From: Cryptomeria japonica
Lineage: Eukaryota > Streptophyta > Pinopsida > Cupressales > Cupressaceae
NCBI RefSeq assembly: GCF_030272615.1
Contig: NC_081413.1
Location: 602,518,709-602,582,708 of the forward strand
Direction of reading: 5' to 3'
DNA: 64,000 nucleotides
Shown one piece after another: positions 1 through 12,672 of this stretch. Position 1 is the stretch's first letter; each line of letters opens with the position of its first letter. A model generated the notes under the pieces. The model was not told the origin of the DNA and did not search any database. It saw only the letters and a program-made list of their open reading frames with translations. Position numbers and translations under genes: made by a program.

Positions 1-2142
1 ATTAAAAAAGGGTACTTTTCAAAACTTTAGCTTCTGAAATACTTGGTTCCCCCATAATAATAGTGTCATCAACAAACTGCTGGTGGGAGCAGATAAGGTC
101 TACAGAGGATGGTTGGAGGCCCTTAAAGGAGCCTTGCAACACCATTTTTTCCATGGTCCTTCCAAAGCATTTGGCCATAATAATGAAGAGGATGGGGGAG
201 ATAGGATCTCCTTGCCTAAGACCTCTAGACGCTTGGAAAAAAGTAGAAGGAGAACCATTGACAAGAACATCAAAAGTAGCAGAGGTGGTAAGTTGGGAGA
301 AAAGGTCAACAACTCTAGAGGAGAACCCAAAAGAAGTGAGGATTTTCTGAAGAAAAGACCAGTCAACCCTATCATAGGCTTTGGAGAGATCTAGCTTTAG
401 GATGAGACCCTGCTTCTTTGCTCTAACAAGAGAGTGAATGTTCTCATGGACCGTAATAATGGAGTCAATAATTTGTCTTCCAAGAACAAACCCATTTTGC
501 TGGTGTTTAATTAAGGTAGGAAGGACAGCCAAAATTCTAGAGGTAAGGACCTTGGAAATAATCTTGTAAAAAGAATTGCAGAGGCTAATAGGTCTGAATT
601 TGTCCATAGAATCAGCACCTTGAATCTTGGGGATGAGAGCAATAAAGGTTCCATTGATTTCTTTCAAGAGTTTTCTAGCCCCAAAAAATTCCTTAACCCC
701 ATTGGAGACATCAATTCCTACAATCTCCCAAAAATTTTGAAAAAAGAACATTGGGAAGCCATCTGGGCTAAGCGCTTTGTTACCATCAAAGGAGAAAACA
801 ACATTTTTAATTTCTAAGTTAGAGGGAATGGAGGAGAGGGAGGCATTCTTTTGAGCATCAATGAGATAGGGAATGTTATGAAGAAAAGAGGATTGGGCTT
901 CAACATCCAGATTGTGATCCCTCTTGAGGAGGTCTAAGAAATACCTCTTAGCTTCATTCCTTATTTCATCCTCCTTGACCAGCTCCCCATTCTCCACAAC
1001 TAGCTTGTTCACCCTATTAACTTCTTTATGCTTGATAGTCGACATATGGAAGAATCTTGTGTTCCTATCTCCTTCCTTAAGCCAAATGCATCTTGATCTC
1101 TGCTTCCAGAACGTTTCCTCTTTGGCAATAATATCATGGTATTTTTTGAGAGTCTCATTTTCATTAGCAATAGACACAGTACTGAAACCATCTTTTTGGA
1201 TCTGATCTTGTATTTCTTTAAGGTCTTCCTGAATTTTACTCTTAGCCTCAAATATATTTCCAAACTGGTTTTGTTCCATAGTCGTATATTGTCCTTCACA
1301 CTTTTAAGCTTCTTGACAACTTTAAACATAGTCATTCCCTCAACTTGGATGCTCCACCATTTCTAAATATTTCTTCTGATTTCGGGGTGGAGGGTCCACA
1401 TTTTTTCAAATCTGAAGGGAAAGTTTCTCTTTCTATTGATTGAGTCAACAATGAAGGTGATAGGGAAATGATCAGATCCAACCCAAATGTGGGCAGACAA
1501 AGAACAGAAGTATTGACTATACCAGTCATCAGAGATGAGAGTCCTATCAAGTTGCACTTGGATAAGGTCATTACTAGTTCTTCCGTTAGTCCAAGTGTAA
1601 TTACAACCCTGTATTTCCAAGTCATTGAGAGTCTGAGAATTAATAAAATCCATAAGGGTCATCCTACTTTCCAATTGAGGAGGATTACCTCCAAATTTTT
1701 CCTCCTCTCTCAAAGGAGTGTTGAAGTCCCCCATAACCATCCAACTAAGATTTTTGAAGCTGTCCCTAGATTGAATGATTTTTTTCCAAAAAGAGTTTCT
1801 AGCCTTTAGGGTATTAGGAGCATAAATGTTGGTAAGAACCCATGAAGTACCATCTTTTAAATGCTCAAATTTGATACAAGAGAAATTACTGTCCAAAATG
1901 ATGACCTGACCTTTAATAGTATTAAGGTTCTAGATGGTAGCAATACCTCCTGAAGCACCTTCGAAACTACCACCACTAACATTACCATTTTTGAATAACT
2001 TCAAAGATTCAACTTTTTCTCTACTCATTTTGGTTTCTTGAATTAGAAAAATATCAGGATTACTATCTCTTATCATATTCCTAATAATATCATGTTTATG
2101 GGGATTATTGAGTCCCCTAATATTCCAAGAGATTATCTTCAC
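1..2142 (-). pseudogene. LINE ORF2: endonuclease plus reverse transcriptase, broken
   Basis: ORF2 would nick target DNA and copy the LINE RNA by target-primed reverse transcription. The start ATG at 2142 opens with KIISWNIRGLN, the typical start of plant L1 endonucleases, and QETKMS follows. The catalytic-site motifs GDFNTPL and SDHFPI lie in the 1896-1363 segment. The RT domain occupies 1279-2, with FRPISLCN, LDLSKAYDRV, GLRQGDPISP and FVDDTIIMG; the last stands where FADD is usual. The frame is broken by stops near 1930 and 1363 and by a frame change between about 1335 and 1279. The ATG lies only two bases beyond the ORF1 end. The RNase H and 3' regions are outside the window. Confidence 0.9.
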
Positions 2143-2144
2143 AG

Positions 2145-3902
2145 CTACTTACCAATTCCCAGCTCCTTGAGAGTCTTTTGGGTTCCATCTGCAATGTTCT
2201 TGCTGGCCTCCTTGTCTCTGACTTTGTGGTTAGAGGGCCATCCTAGGGAAGAGGAAATATACTCCACATCAACTTGAGCTATTCTACTGGATTTCCTTAG
2301 TAGAGAAGTTGAGGGAGTAGATCCTTTCTTATTCTTATATCTTGATTGCTTCCATTTAGTTTCTATCATAGGAGCCACTTCCATGTTGCTGAGGATTTTG
2401 GAGATTTCTTCTTCATTGCCCCAGTTTGGAGTTCTGGAATCAGTTGAAACATTGTTCACTATTTTTGAGTTTTGTTCTGAGTCCGAGAGGTTCATACCCA
2501 AAATTGCACATTTTTGGGCTTCTTGAATTTCAAAACTTGGCATGGCTAGAGAAGAATCAGTCCTTTCTTCTTGGGGATCAGGGATCTCTCCTTCCTCAGG
2601 TTGGTAATCTTTTGTTTCCAGTTCCTTACCTTCATAAGTATCAGCAACCACTTCAACTATCTCATTTGAAGGATCATTCTGATCTTTCATTTCCTTTTTT
2701 TGAGTTCTACCCAAGGGGCTGACTTTGGTTGGTTCATTTCTCACTACTTCCTAGGTTGAGGGGCTAGAGATAGAATTTGAGGTGACTTCCTTATTTTCCT
2801 CCAAAGGATTAAAATGATTGGAATTTTCTTCCTTAATCTCTGGATTTTTAACTTGCCACACCATTTTCTCTAGCAATTTTTTATTTTCAATCTGGGGTTT
2901 AGGCTGCTTAGGCTCCACCTTTGGCTTGCTTGGGCAGGATTTTGCCCAATGACCTACTTTTTTACAATGGAAGCATGCAAAAGGGATATATTCATATGCG
3001 ATGTGTTGTTTCCAAGTTCCCAGCTTTGAAACTAGATCTATCTGTTCCGGCATATCTGCTTCAAGGGCTACTCCTACACAAAAACTTGCATGCATTAGTC
3101 TTCTCTTTGAAGCAGTGACTGGGTCTATTGAGAGCAACTCGCCAAAGGAGCTTGCTATTCTATAGAAAATACTTTCTACCCAATATTCAAGAGGCAATCC
3201 TGGTAGTTTTATCCAGACTGGAACTTGCGCTAGGAGAGGATCGTTCATGTTTAGGTTCGGATGCCATTTTCTAAGGACCAGTTTTGTCTTTCCTACGATC
3301 CAGGGGCTCCCACATAGAATCTTGACCTTATCTTCTTCGCATGAAAAAGAAAAAGACAGAAGGCCTTTAGGTAAAGTCAATACTTCAACATTTCCCTTGA
3401 GGACCCATTTTCATTTGACAAAAGCCCTTACTACTTCAATATTAGGACGTGAACCCATAAATTTCCCTACCAAGGAGTTCGACATACTATTGATATTATG
3501 GTCCAGAACCTGGTCAGGGATATAAATAGTGAACTTACCGTCAGAAGGGTCATAAATATTCTTAACAGGAGGTAGGGAGGATTTACTAGTAGGTCTAGTT
3601 CCAAAAAGGGACGACCATTTCTTTTTTTCCCTTCCGCTGTCAATGGAGTCATCACGTGGAATGGGCCCCCCATTGGACCCTTCCCCCAAAAGCCCAGCTG
3701 AACCCACTGTCTCCTCTGGCAGAGTACCATCAGACTGTAAGTCAACAACAGCCTTTGAGATGTCTGGAGGCCTATCCTTATCGCCTATGGGACCAGCAGC
3801 TTTGATCTGGCCACTCCCACCATTGGAACCAGGGTTCCCGCCTTGCTGAGAATTTGAAATTTGAGTTCACCCATTACCGCCAGCTGCTCCCGCTTCTGCC
3901 AT
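2145..3902 (-). pseudogene. LINE ORF1: nucleic-acid-binding gag-like protein, broken
   Basis: This would be the RNA-binding protein of the LINE ribonucleoprotein. The start at 3902 reads MAEAGAAGGNG and then meets an in-frame stop. Further segments at 3707-3411, 3380-2751 and 2744-2145 carry the rest in more than one frame. The central segment resembles the DUF4283 domain common in plant L1 ORF1 (VWIKLPGLPLEYW). It is followed by an intact CCHC zinc knuckle, CFHCKKVGHWAKSCP, near 2930-2975. The C-terminal segment is acidic and Ser/Glu-rich. The ORF ends immediately before the ORF2 start. Confidence 0.85.
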
Positions 3903-3924
3903 TCTCCCTATTGCCAAGTCCAAA

Positions 3925-6465
3925 CATTGTTGTAGCAAGAACCTTGTTGAATGAGTCAAAATTAACTAATAGATTTTGGAAGGATGTTGTTCATACAACA
4001 ATTTAAATTTTGAATAGAGCACAATTGAGACCAAATAGCTTTGAAACTCCTTATGAGTTATGGACAGGAAGGACAACTTCAGTTAGTCATTTTAGAGTGT
4101 TTGGAAATAAGTGTTACAAAAAGCGTGATAATGACAATCTTGGAAAATTTGATGCTAGATCAGATGAAGGATACTCTGTTGGATATTGCTCAACAAGAAA
4201 GGCATATAAATGCTATAATATGAGGCTATGTGGAATTGTGGAAAGCATACATGTAAATTTTGATGAGGATTCACTATGTACTCCAACATCCGATGATGAA
4301 TCAGATGAACCTGAACCAAATCATATTAAGCCAATAGTCCTAGAGCCAACAAGGAAAGACACAAAGGTACCTTCAAAATTGGTACAAAGAGACCATCTAG
4401 AAGAGCGTATTATTGGTGATAAAAATGTAGGTGTGTAGACAACAAGAAATATTGTAATGAGAACACAAGAAGATCAATCTAAAAATGATACTCAACCTGA
4501 AAGCTTCACTTTAATTTCCTTTGTTGAACCCAAGAGTTGCATAGAAGCAAGTCAAGATGAGAATTGGGTTGGTGTTATAAAATAAGAACTCAATCAAATT
4601 GAGAAGAATGGAACATGGGAGATTGTCCCTAGACCTAAGGATGAGAATTTAAGTGGAACCAAGTGGATATTTAGAAACAAATTAAATGAAGAAGGTAAAG
4701 TTGTTAGAAATAAAGCTATACTTGTGTGCAAGGGTTATGTATAGGTTGAGGGCATAGACTTTGAAGAAACATTTTCACCTATGGCACATTTGGAAGCAAT
4801 CAGAATGTTTCTTGCATTCTCAGTCTACAAGAGCTTCAAAGTATATCAGGTGGGTGTAAAATCTGCATTTCTAAATGGTAATATTGAAGAGGAAGTATAT
4901 ATTGAGCAACTAGAAGGTTGGATGTCAAAGAAAGATCATAATTTTATATGCAAACTTAAGAAAGCTTTTTATGGGCTGAAGCAAGCTCCTAGAGATTGGT
5001 ATGCAAGATTGGATTCATAGCTACAATAAAAAGGGTTTAGAAAAGGTGCTACAAATAGTCATTTATATGTTAGGTCTAAAGGAGATCATCAATTGATTGT
5101 GGTTGTGTATATTGATGACATAATCTTTGGGGGAGCAGTGATGAGATCTATAAAGTGTTTGTTGAAGCTATGCTAAATGAATTTGAAATGTCCATGTTAG
5201 GTGAATTGTCATTCTTTCTTGGTTTGTAGATCACCTAGACTAACAAAGGAATTTTTATTTGTCAAACCAAGTGTGTGAGGGAAATGTTAAAGAAGTTTCA
5301 GATGGCAGATTGCAATCTAGCTGACACACCCATGGTAATAGGGTGTAAATTAAGAAAAAATGATGAGGGTGAACTCACAATAATGGTTCCCACTTTTTTG
5401 CCACTTTTGACACTGAGATGAACATTTTTAAAATAATCTTCAACTTCTGAGAACTATAACTTTTAAACTATTAATAATTTGAAGATGATGTAAATTAGTG
5501 ATTTATAGCATTTTGTCTATAGATTCTATATTTTTTTTTCAAATTTTTTTGAAGGATTTTTTAAAAAAATTTCCATCTCCCTCGAAAAGTAGTTTTTTAC
5601 AATAAACTACATTTTTAAGAGTGATGTGCCTCCCAAAATGCATAACTTTTTTTCCATAAATAATAAAAACTCAATTATTTTGAATTTTGGTTTGTAACAT
5701 CAATATCCAAGGCTTGCAGTTGGTTTGACAGTGATATGTTGAATATTTTTTATTTTATTAAGTTTTGAAGTCCGACTAGTCATAATTCAGACAAAGGTTT
5801 GACTTTGAACACATAAGTTTTTATATATATATCGAAATTCAATTTTATTTTTTTTGTTAGAAAGAAGACATCAATACCTGGGCCATAGATATTTTTCATA
5901 ATTTTTTTGAATTAGTTTCCTATTTTTCCCAATGCGTTGAATAGAGAAGTTCATGTTCAATGAAAAACCTATGTTTGGTAAAATTAAAAAAACAAGTTCA
6001 TAATAAACTCAAGATGTAATAAAATTATAGTCATTGGAAAGCTTGCTTCACATACTACCATACTACATTTTGGGTTGTCAAGATCATTCCATTTAAGCCT
6101 TCAACCAGAGGTTTGAAGGCCAAAAGTCTGCAGAAAAATGTAGAAAGCTTCATAGAAGTGTAAAAAAGGGGGTTTGAGCGAAAACCCCCAATATAATTAA
6201 AAAATAACAAAAAAAGCATTAAAAGTACTTTGCTCGAAAAAGGGGGTTCGAGCAAAGTGGGGGGCTCTCTCAAACCCCAAAGGGTAGTTCATTCGAACAC
6301 CCCCACTTCGCTCAAACCCCCTCTAATTTTTTTTTTTCTTTTTGTCTCATTTTTCCTTCGTGGGTGTAACTAGGAACCATTATTGCGAACTTACCCATGA
6401 ATCTCCATTGGCATATCAAACAGGGTATAGATCAATGATTGGAAGCTTGTTGTATTTAACTACTT
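3925..6465 (+). pseudogene. Ty1/copia pol fragment (integrase C-terminus to RT), degenerate
   Basis: The plus-strand reading begins inside integrase (VARTLLNESKLTNRFWKDVVHTT). It continues with ELWTGRTTSVSHFRVFGNKCY (4010-4438), then the RT (KSAFLNGNIEEEVYIEQ and KKAFYGLKQAPRDWYARL at 4781-5020, YIDDIIFGG near 5110-5140). After a transposon insertion at 5378-6385 it ends at GSLLYLTT near 6465. There are many in-frame stops, for example at 4437, 4585 and 5018. No LTR is visible. The left side is cut by the LINE. At the right it is joined directly to copia H in the opposite orientation, which indicates a rearranged or truncated copy. Confidence 0.88.
5378..6385. mobile_element. 1008-bp non-autonomous TIR transposon (hAT-like by target duplication)
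   Basis: The element starts with CAATAATGGTTCC and ends with its exact reverse complement, a 13-bp TIR. It is flanked by TGAACTCA (5370-5377) and CGAACTTA (6386-6393), which match at 6 of 8 bases. Removing the element and one flank copy restores an open copia frame (EGELTHESPLAYQTGYRSMIG). No transposase is encoded. The interior is AT-rich, with repeated GGGGTTTGAGCG-like motifs toward the right (6165-6325). An 8-bp duplication is usual for hAT elements; assignment beyond that is inference. Confidence 0.8.
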
Positions 6466-8534
6466 AAAAACTCAATGCAAATAAAGAAATAAACTCACAA
6501 CAATATCCCTCAAAATCACAAGGATCAACTCTTGCTTAGACAAACAACTCAAATCTCAAAATGCTCTACTCTCCTCATAGAGTTTTTCACATGCTTCTCT
6601 CCCCCTTTGACATCAATGACAAAGGTGCAGGAATCACAATTTTCTCCCCCTTGAATTAGCTTCACAAATCTAAACATCTGAATCACCAATACTGACTACT
6701 ACCCCTGAGTAACAACATCACACATCAATCTGGAGCATAAAATATCTTTGTGAAGTTCATTAAACTCATGCAAATACATGCATCTTAGTTCTTATCAAGA
6801 GGGGAAATCACCCCTAACTTCTATCTGAGATACTCAAACGTATCTTTAGGAAAAGGCTTCATAAAGATATCTACAATCTATTCCTTTGTAGATACATACT
6901 CCAATCTAACTTCTTTCTAATTCACCTTCTCTCTCAAGAAATGAAACTTGATTGATATATGCTTTATCTTGGAATGAAATATTAGATTTTTTGAAATGTT
7001 GATAGCACTTGAATTATCACATTATATAGCAATAAGCTCATCATAAATAATTCCTATATCTTTCAACATCTGCTTCATCAAAATTACCTGAGTACAATTT
7101 CTAGAAGCAACAATGTATTCAACCTCTGCAGTAGATAAAGAAATAACATTTTGCTTCTTCTTGCCTAAGAAAACAACTTCTTACCCAAAAAAGAATGCAC
7201 CACCTGTAGTACTTTTTTTATCATCAACATCACCTTCCCAATCAACAACTATAAAAGCACTCAAAGTAAAGTCATCGTTCTTAGAATACCATAAACTAAA
7301 ATCAATTGTCCCTTTCAAGTATTTGAATATCCTTTTTATGGTAGTAATTTGAGGTTTCCTAGGATCAGCTTGAAATCTAGCAAAATGACACACAACATTC
7401 ATTATATCAAGTCTAGTATGAGTCAAAGACAACAAACTACCAATCATAGATCTATATCTGGTTTGATTAGCTTTTAGAGAATCATCATATTTTGTCATCT
7501 TACATCCAGTCACCATAGGTCTACCCACAGGTTTAGAGTCTTCAAAACTAAATTTCTTCAATAAATCCTTCACATACTTAGACTGAGATATGAAAACACC
7601 TTTATCCAACTCAGTAACTTGCAATCTCATAAATAATTTCATTTCACCAATCATAGACATCTCAAATTCATTTTGCATCTTTTCAAAAAATTTCTTACAT
7701 AGGTAATCATTTCCTCTAAAGATAATATCATCAATGAAAACTTCAACAATCAAAATTTTATTCTGATCAATCTTGAAATAAAAATTATTGTTAGTAGTAC
7801 CTTTAATGAATCCAAGCTTTGTCAAATGCTTATCCAATCCATCATACTAGGCTCTAGGGGCTTGCTTCAATCCATACAATGCTTTCTTCAACCGGAAACC
7901 ATGTCCTTTTCTTCTGTCAGTTGAAATCCATCTGGTTTCTGAATGTAGACTTCTTCTTTCGATTCACTATTAAGAAAGGTGGATTTGACATCCATCTAAT
8001 AAACCTTGAAATCATTGTGAGTAGCATAGGCAAGATATAATCTAGCAGCTTCAATTATAGCTACCGGAGCAAAAGTATCCTCATAGTCAAATATTTTCAT
8101 TTGTGAATAACCTTTACAAACAAGTCTATCTTTATTCTGAACAACTTCACCCTGTTCATTCAACTTATTCTAGAATATCCATTTACTTCCAATTACATTT
8201 CTATCCTTAGGTCTAGGAGCAAGAGTCCATGTATTATTTTTCTCAATCTGATTCAATTATTCTTCCATGGCTTTGATCCAATTTTCATGTTTACATGCTT
8301 CATCAACACTTTTAGGCTCAATCTTAGATATAAAACAAATTTCTTAAGCAAGTTTTCTCCTAGTCATCACACCTTTATTCTTATCACCAATAATCTGATT
8401 CAGCCTTACATAACTTGGAGTTTTAGTATTTTCTTGAATTTTGGGCTCTTGAACTCTTTCTTCTGCATTAGTATCTTCACCTTCATTCTCAGGCTTTTCT
8501 GGAGCAATCTGAACTTGACTTTGGGTCTGCACTT
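6466..8534 (-). pseudogene. Copia element H, 3' half (RT to RNase H and PPT region)
   Basis: On the minus strand this is the downstream half of a copia polyprotein whose upstream half lies at 45431-47170. From right to left it carries the pre-RT linker (TPSYVRLNQIIGDKNKGVMTRRKLA, 8420-8344), the RT with KKALYGLKQAP near 7880 and FIDDIIFRG near 7720, and the 218-aa segment 7837-7181. RNase H remnants follow near 7130 (LSTAEVEYIVA) and 6870. Stops lie at about 7848, 8000 and 8170. Below 6830 is a non-coding stretch with two polypurine-tract-like motifs (CTCCCCCTTTGAC near 6600 and CTCCCCCTTG near 6643). No 3' LTR was recognised before the junction with the plus-strand copia at 6465. Confidence 0.88.
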
Positions 8535-8573
8535 GGGTAAGTGCACCAAGATGGTGAACAGAAAAGTGGCCAC
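8535..8573 (+). repeat. Left terminal inverted repeat of the large transposon
   Basis: It begins GGGTAAGTGCACCAAGATGG and runs to AGTGGCCAC. The stretch CACCAAGATGGTG is itself a small palindrome, so each end can fold on its own. The flanking target copy is ACTT at 8531-8534. Confidence 0.8.
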
Positions 8574-8594
8574 ATGCCAAAAAAAAACCCAATT

Positions 8595-8760
8595 TTTTCA
8601 TAACCCTTAGGGTTTTCAAAAATTAAAAAATGTGCTAGGCTTGGTAACACCAAGCCTAGCCAAAAATAATTTTTTAAAAAAAAGTTCCTCAAAACCCATA
8701 CATTTTGTTTTTTAATAAAAAATTAAAAGTTTCTCAAAACCCATACGGGTTTTGAGAAAC
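8595..8760. repeat. Left subterminal palindromes
   Basis: Palindromic motifs built on AAACCC-GGGTTT lie at 8600-8617 (TAACCCTTAGGGTTT) and 8731-8759 (TCTCAAAACCCATACGGGTT and its mirror), with a half-site at 8690-8700. A further hairpin, GCTAGGCTTGG with CCAAGCCTAGC, lies at about 8633-8660. The same motif recurs near the right end of the element. Such subterminal repeats are often transposase-binding sites; that role is inferred. Confidence 0.65.
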
Positions 8761-9404
8761 ATTATTTTTTTGTGTAGGCCATGGTTTTTGGCCATTTTCA
8801 ACACCGAAACATGTGGAATAGCAGCAAGAGAAAGCAAAAAATCTATAGAACCCACACGAGTTTGTAATTATTTTGGATTTTCCCAGCATTGATAGAAATT
8901 TTCAACAATGGCACCCCGTTGAACAGGGAATATTTGATTGGTTTGACTATTTTTGTTTGCATTTTAATTGGAGTAGGGTTTTTTAATTGATTTAAGTTTT
9001 TTTTTTATTAATTTCATGTCAAATTCTTCAAGCAATCCCCAAAAATGAAATAGACAACAAATACCTCCTCCTGCATAAGCAAACCCTGTAAACATTGCGC
9101 ATGAGCAACAAGAAAACCCTCAAGACATTGCTCCACAATCATAAAATCCTCAAAATGTTGCTCCTCAACAACCACTACCAATCCAAAACCCTCCACGTCC
9201 TCCATTAGATCATGTAGATACCACACAAGTGGATCTCATCAATCGCCTTACACAAAATAGTGCCCAAATTTCTATATTGGTGAATAGGTTGAGGTCCTTT
9301 AGGCTTGAGCACCACTCAACCCTCGCTAGAACACTAGAAACAATGGCTACTAGTGAAAATGAGGTATCTAGGGAGGTTATGAAATGGGGTTCATGGAGGG
9401 AAAG

Positions 9405-11592
9405 TGTTAGAAACAATGTACCACTGAGAGGGGGAGGGGGTGAATCAATGGTTCTCAAAACTTTTCCCATTAGCTCTCCTTTATGAGCACACTAGTTTGT
9501 GAATCAAACACAATGCAGGCTAACTCAAATACACACACACACAAGGAGACATCACATAACACCAGCATATACAAGGAAAATCCAAGATGGGAAAAACCTT
9601 GACGAGCAATGTTGTTGGAGTCTACGGCTCCAATCCAAACTCATAGTAAAACATAGTTACAAAGTTTAGGGTATCAACCCAAGGAGTACCAACCCCTATC
9701 TGATTTATTGGCTACAACCCAAAGGAGCACCAACCCCTGACTTTAGGACACCAATCCAAGGAGCTACAACCCCTGCACAGAGCTACGACTCAGTGTTCAC
9801 AATGTAAACATTAAATACATAAGTGGTTATCTTGTTACAAGTGGATCTTGCAACCATTGGATATCTCTTGTTCTATCGGTGAGATACCTTCTCTGCTTCA
9901 TCGACTCACTTCTCGGTTGCTCTTCACCTGCTGCTTCTATTTTGGTAAGCACTACCAGTTTATCTCTCTTCAGCCTCCTTCGCTTCTTCTCTCCAACTAG
10001 TCGAATACTTTAACCCAATTCTCTCTCACTTTCACTCTCTTCATAGATGCTTGTTGAGCACTTGGCTGATTTGTTCTTGCTTGCAAAAGTCTTCAACTTC
10101 ACAATCACACAATATTCTTCTATTCAGCAGCACCAAACATTCTCTTCGGCCACACACTTATAGTTTGGTTTTCCCTCCAAAAAGCCAATTCAAAATCTAT
10201 GTGGCTAAGGTTTCCTCACCATTCTTGAGGCAAACCAAATCCAATCAGATCTTGCACAATCTGATCTTTCTGTCATCCGATTGCATAACTTTGCAATATT
10301 CACATCTCCTGATCACACCTTCCATCTTTGGTGACTTGCTTTTTACCCTAATAGTTGATCCATTGGTCAATCATGAAACATGTATCATTTTGTTGCCTCA
10401 ATCTTCTCAATCACTCTAGGCTGACTCATAGTTGTCATCTAGACCTCGAGCCTCAAACCCCTGCAATCGCTCTGCAGCATGTCCCATGATTTGTGTGACC
10501 TTTCATTAAAGTCGACCAACCCTATAACAACCTTGTTGATGTACATTCCATCTTTATCCAAACATGGGTTTGCCATGTTGACTCCATGTGGCATCCATAT
10601 CAGCTAACTGCCAGCTTGGCACTTCAAGTTAGTCCAAGTTGGATCACCAACCAACCACTCTACCAGTTCCTTACTTCTACCAGTTTGCTAACTCTTCTGG
10701 TCTCAACCATTCTACCGATTACCTTATCATATCTTCTCTCATCATTAACTATCGATGGAACTCTCAAACTGGTCTCCAAACTGGTAAATCCAAAGTATGT
10801 TCATTCCCATAAGTGGGAAATCTTCTGCAACCTGCACCTTGCTTATATAACCGGTGGACTTATATACCAGTTACCACTCTTGATGACACCATGTCATCAA
10901 CCTTCACAAGACTCCATCTTCTTTCAGTGAGGTCAGATTCCTATGTTTGCATCTACTCAACCTTTCTTCCTGATCAATGTTGTTCCTTCCTCTACCGGTT
11001 TGTCAAGATGACAAACACTGCACACTTCCTTTGTACTAGCATCTCAATCATGGCTTCCATCTCTTCACTCTTATCTCTCCAAACCATAATGCACTTAATG
11101 CATAATAGGGGATAAGCTCCACTTACTTGGTGGAGTAACACCATCTTTTTTTTGCCATATGCTCATGTGGTTTCCCTTTTGTGCAACATCTCTTCAAACA
11201 GGTACATGTGAACAGATGGGAGCACATTCATTGTCAGTCATTGCTTCCCATGATGACTGCATCTTCATCTGGTGGGAGTCTAGTTGTTCTACAACCTCAC
11301 AACATACCGGTTCATTCTTCTCTTCTAGTGTTGATGTGATTCAGGTAATATTTCGCCTCTTCATCACAAACAACTGCTCAAAAACCTTTCTATCTCATCA
11401 CACAAGTCAGGTACTAACTTTTGCACTGGTGACTTTTGAGGTCATCTTCCTTACCAATTCCGGTGCTCTGCAACACAAGGTGATATTCAAGATATCTCAT
11501 CTTGTACTTATTCATAGCAGTGTTTCACATACATCTCTACTATCGGTGGTCATCCCATACCGGTTGACATCAATGACAACACAATGCCAACA
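9405..11592 (-). repeat. 3' LTR of element B
   Basis: 2188 bp, bounded by TGTTAG and CCAACA. It contains an extra stretch near 9690-9770 that is absent from the other LTR. The plus-strand edge carries the ACTGAGAGG-GAATCA motif shared with elements C and D. Confidence 0.9.
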
Positions 11593-12672
11593 ATATCTCC
11601 CTTTGGCATTGATGTCAACACATGTAGTATCCGGCATACTATATAATTATTCTCCCCCTTTGATACAATTTCAAAGGGTATTGTCAGGATATTATTTCTC
11701 TTTGTATGTATCGGTCACTGACAAAAAAATTTCTCCATCTTTGTCTTCATTAGATGTAACACTTCCTATGATGCCACTTGTTATCTTATCACCAACTGTT
11801 TCTTCTTCTCAAGTCACAACACTTGAGGTGGGGAGCATAACCATCAATTGACACCAGTTGAGTATAAAATTCTGATACTAATGGAACTCAATTTGTAGAA
11901 GGACTGATACCAATTGTTGATGTGTCAGTGAATACTACTCACCTACCGGTCAACCTACAACACTTCTGCAATTTCCATCTCCTATAGTTTGGGTAGTCAG
12001 TATCCTTTCAAGTTCAAGCAAGTCAGCTCTTCATTATGAGACTCTTCATGATGAGCACTTGAACTCCCCTTGATTCATACATCTCAGGTTCTTATCTTCG
12101 GTCAGGTACAGCACCGAGACTCCAATCTTCTCCATATACTGGTTTAGCTATGTATGTGTGATCATTAGATGATCCTTCAACTCCATTGTATCCACCACAA
12201 CCTACGACATGATCCTAGACTTACACAATGCTAGACAATGTTATCATCATACCAAGAATCAAAACCGGTTAGCCCAAAAGCATGCAAGCCTGCATGATCA
12301 ACCACAGGGCCAACATATGTCATTCAGAGCATTTCCAATACCACCTAAGACATAAACTCAACATTTCATGCTACCAGGGTTATTGCAATGATTTCCAACG
12401 TCATTTTCTTACATAACCTATTTTGCATACATGTCAGTAACATCCTGCACATACCGGTTAACACCTGATACCAATTGTTAACCATTACCCTTTGAATCAT
12501 GCAGTGGTGATCCACCACTGATCAGTAGGTGTGTAGACAGGGCAACTTCTACACACACTTGTCATCTTCTTCCTTCATACCGGCAACAACATGGTTTTCC
12601 ATGTTGCCTTCATTACTAAGGGGGTGAATTATAAATTTGATGTGCTACTCCCCCTAAGATTCTGCATCTCCT
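11593..12672 (-). other. Element B 3' untranslated region with polypurine tracts
   Basis: No credible coding region. It begins with the polypurine tract next to the 3' LTR. Further CTCCCCCT motifs lie near 11650 and 12645, as in elements C and D. Confidence 0.7.

Larger units (their letters stand above)
1..3905 (-). mobile_element. L1-type LINE, 5' portion (continues beyond window start)
   Basis: Read on the minus strand, this is a two-ORF non-LTR retrotransposon. ORF1 (3902 to 2145) has a CCHC knuckle. ORF2 (from 2142) has an AP-endonuclease followed by a reverse transcriptase that runs off the window at base 1. The 5' end lies near 3905, where the sequence passes into copia integrase coding sequence, so the LINE probably inserted into that copia copy. 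The 3' end, poly-A tail and target duplication lie outside the window. Several stops and frameshifts in both ORFs show it is inactive. The lineage is inferred from domain order and motifs. Confidence 0.9.

Noticed and set aside
6055-6273. 72-codon minus-strand frame
   Set aside because: It lies inside the non-autonomous TIR element, over its repeated G-rich motifs, with no recognisable domain.
10051-11851. Several plus-strand open frames of 85-230 codons
   Set aside because: They lie antisense inside the 3' LTR and untranslated region of element B, and the matching LTR does not keep them open.
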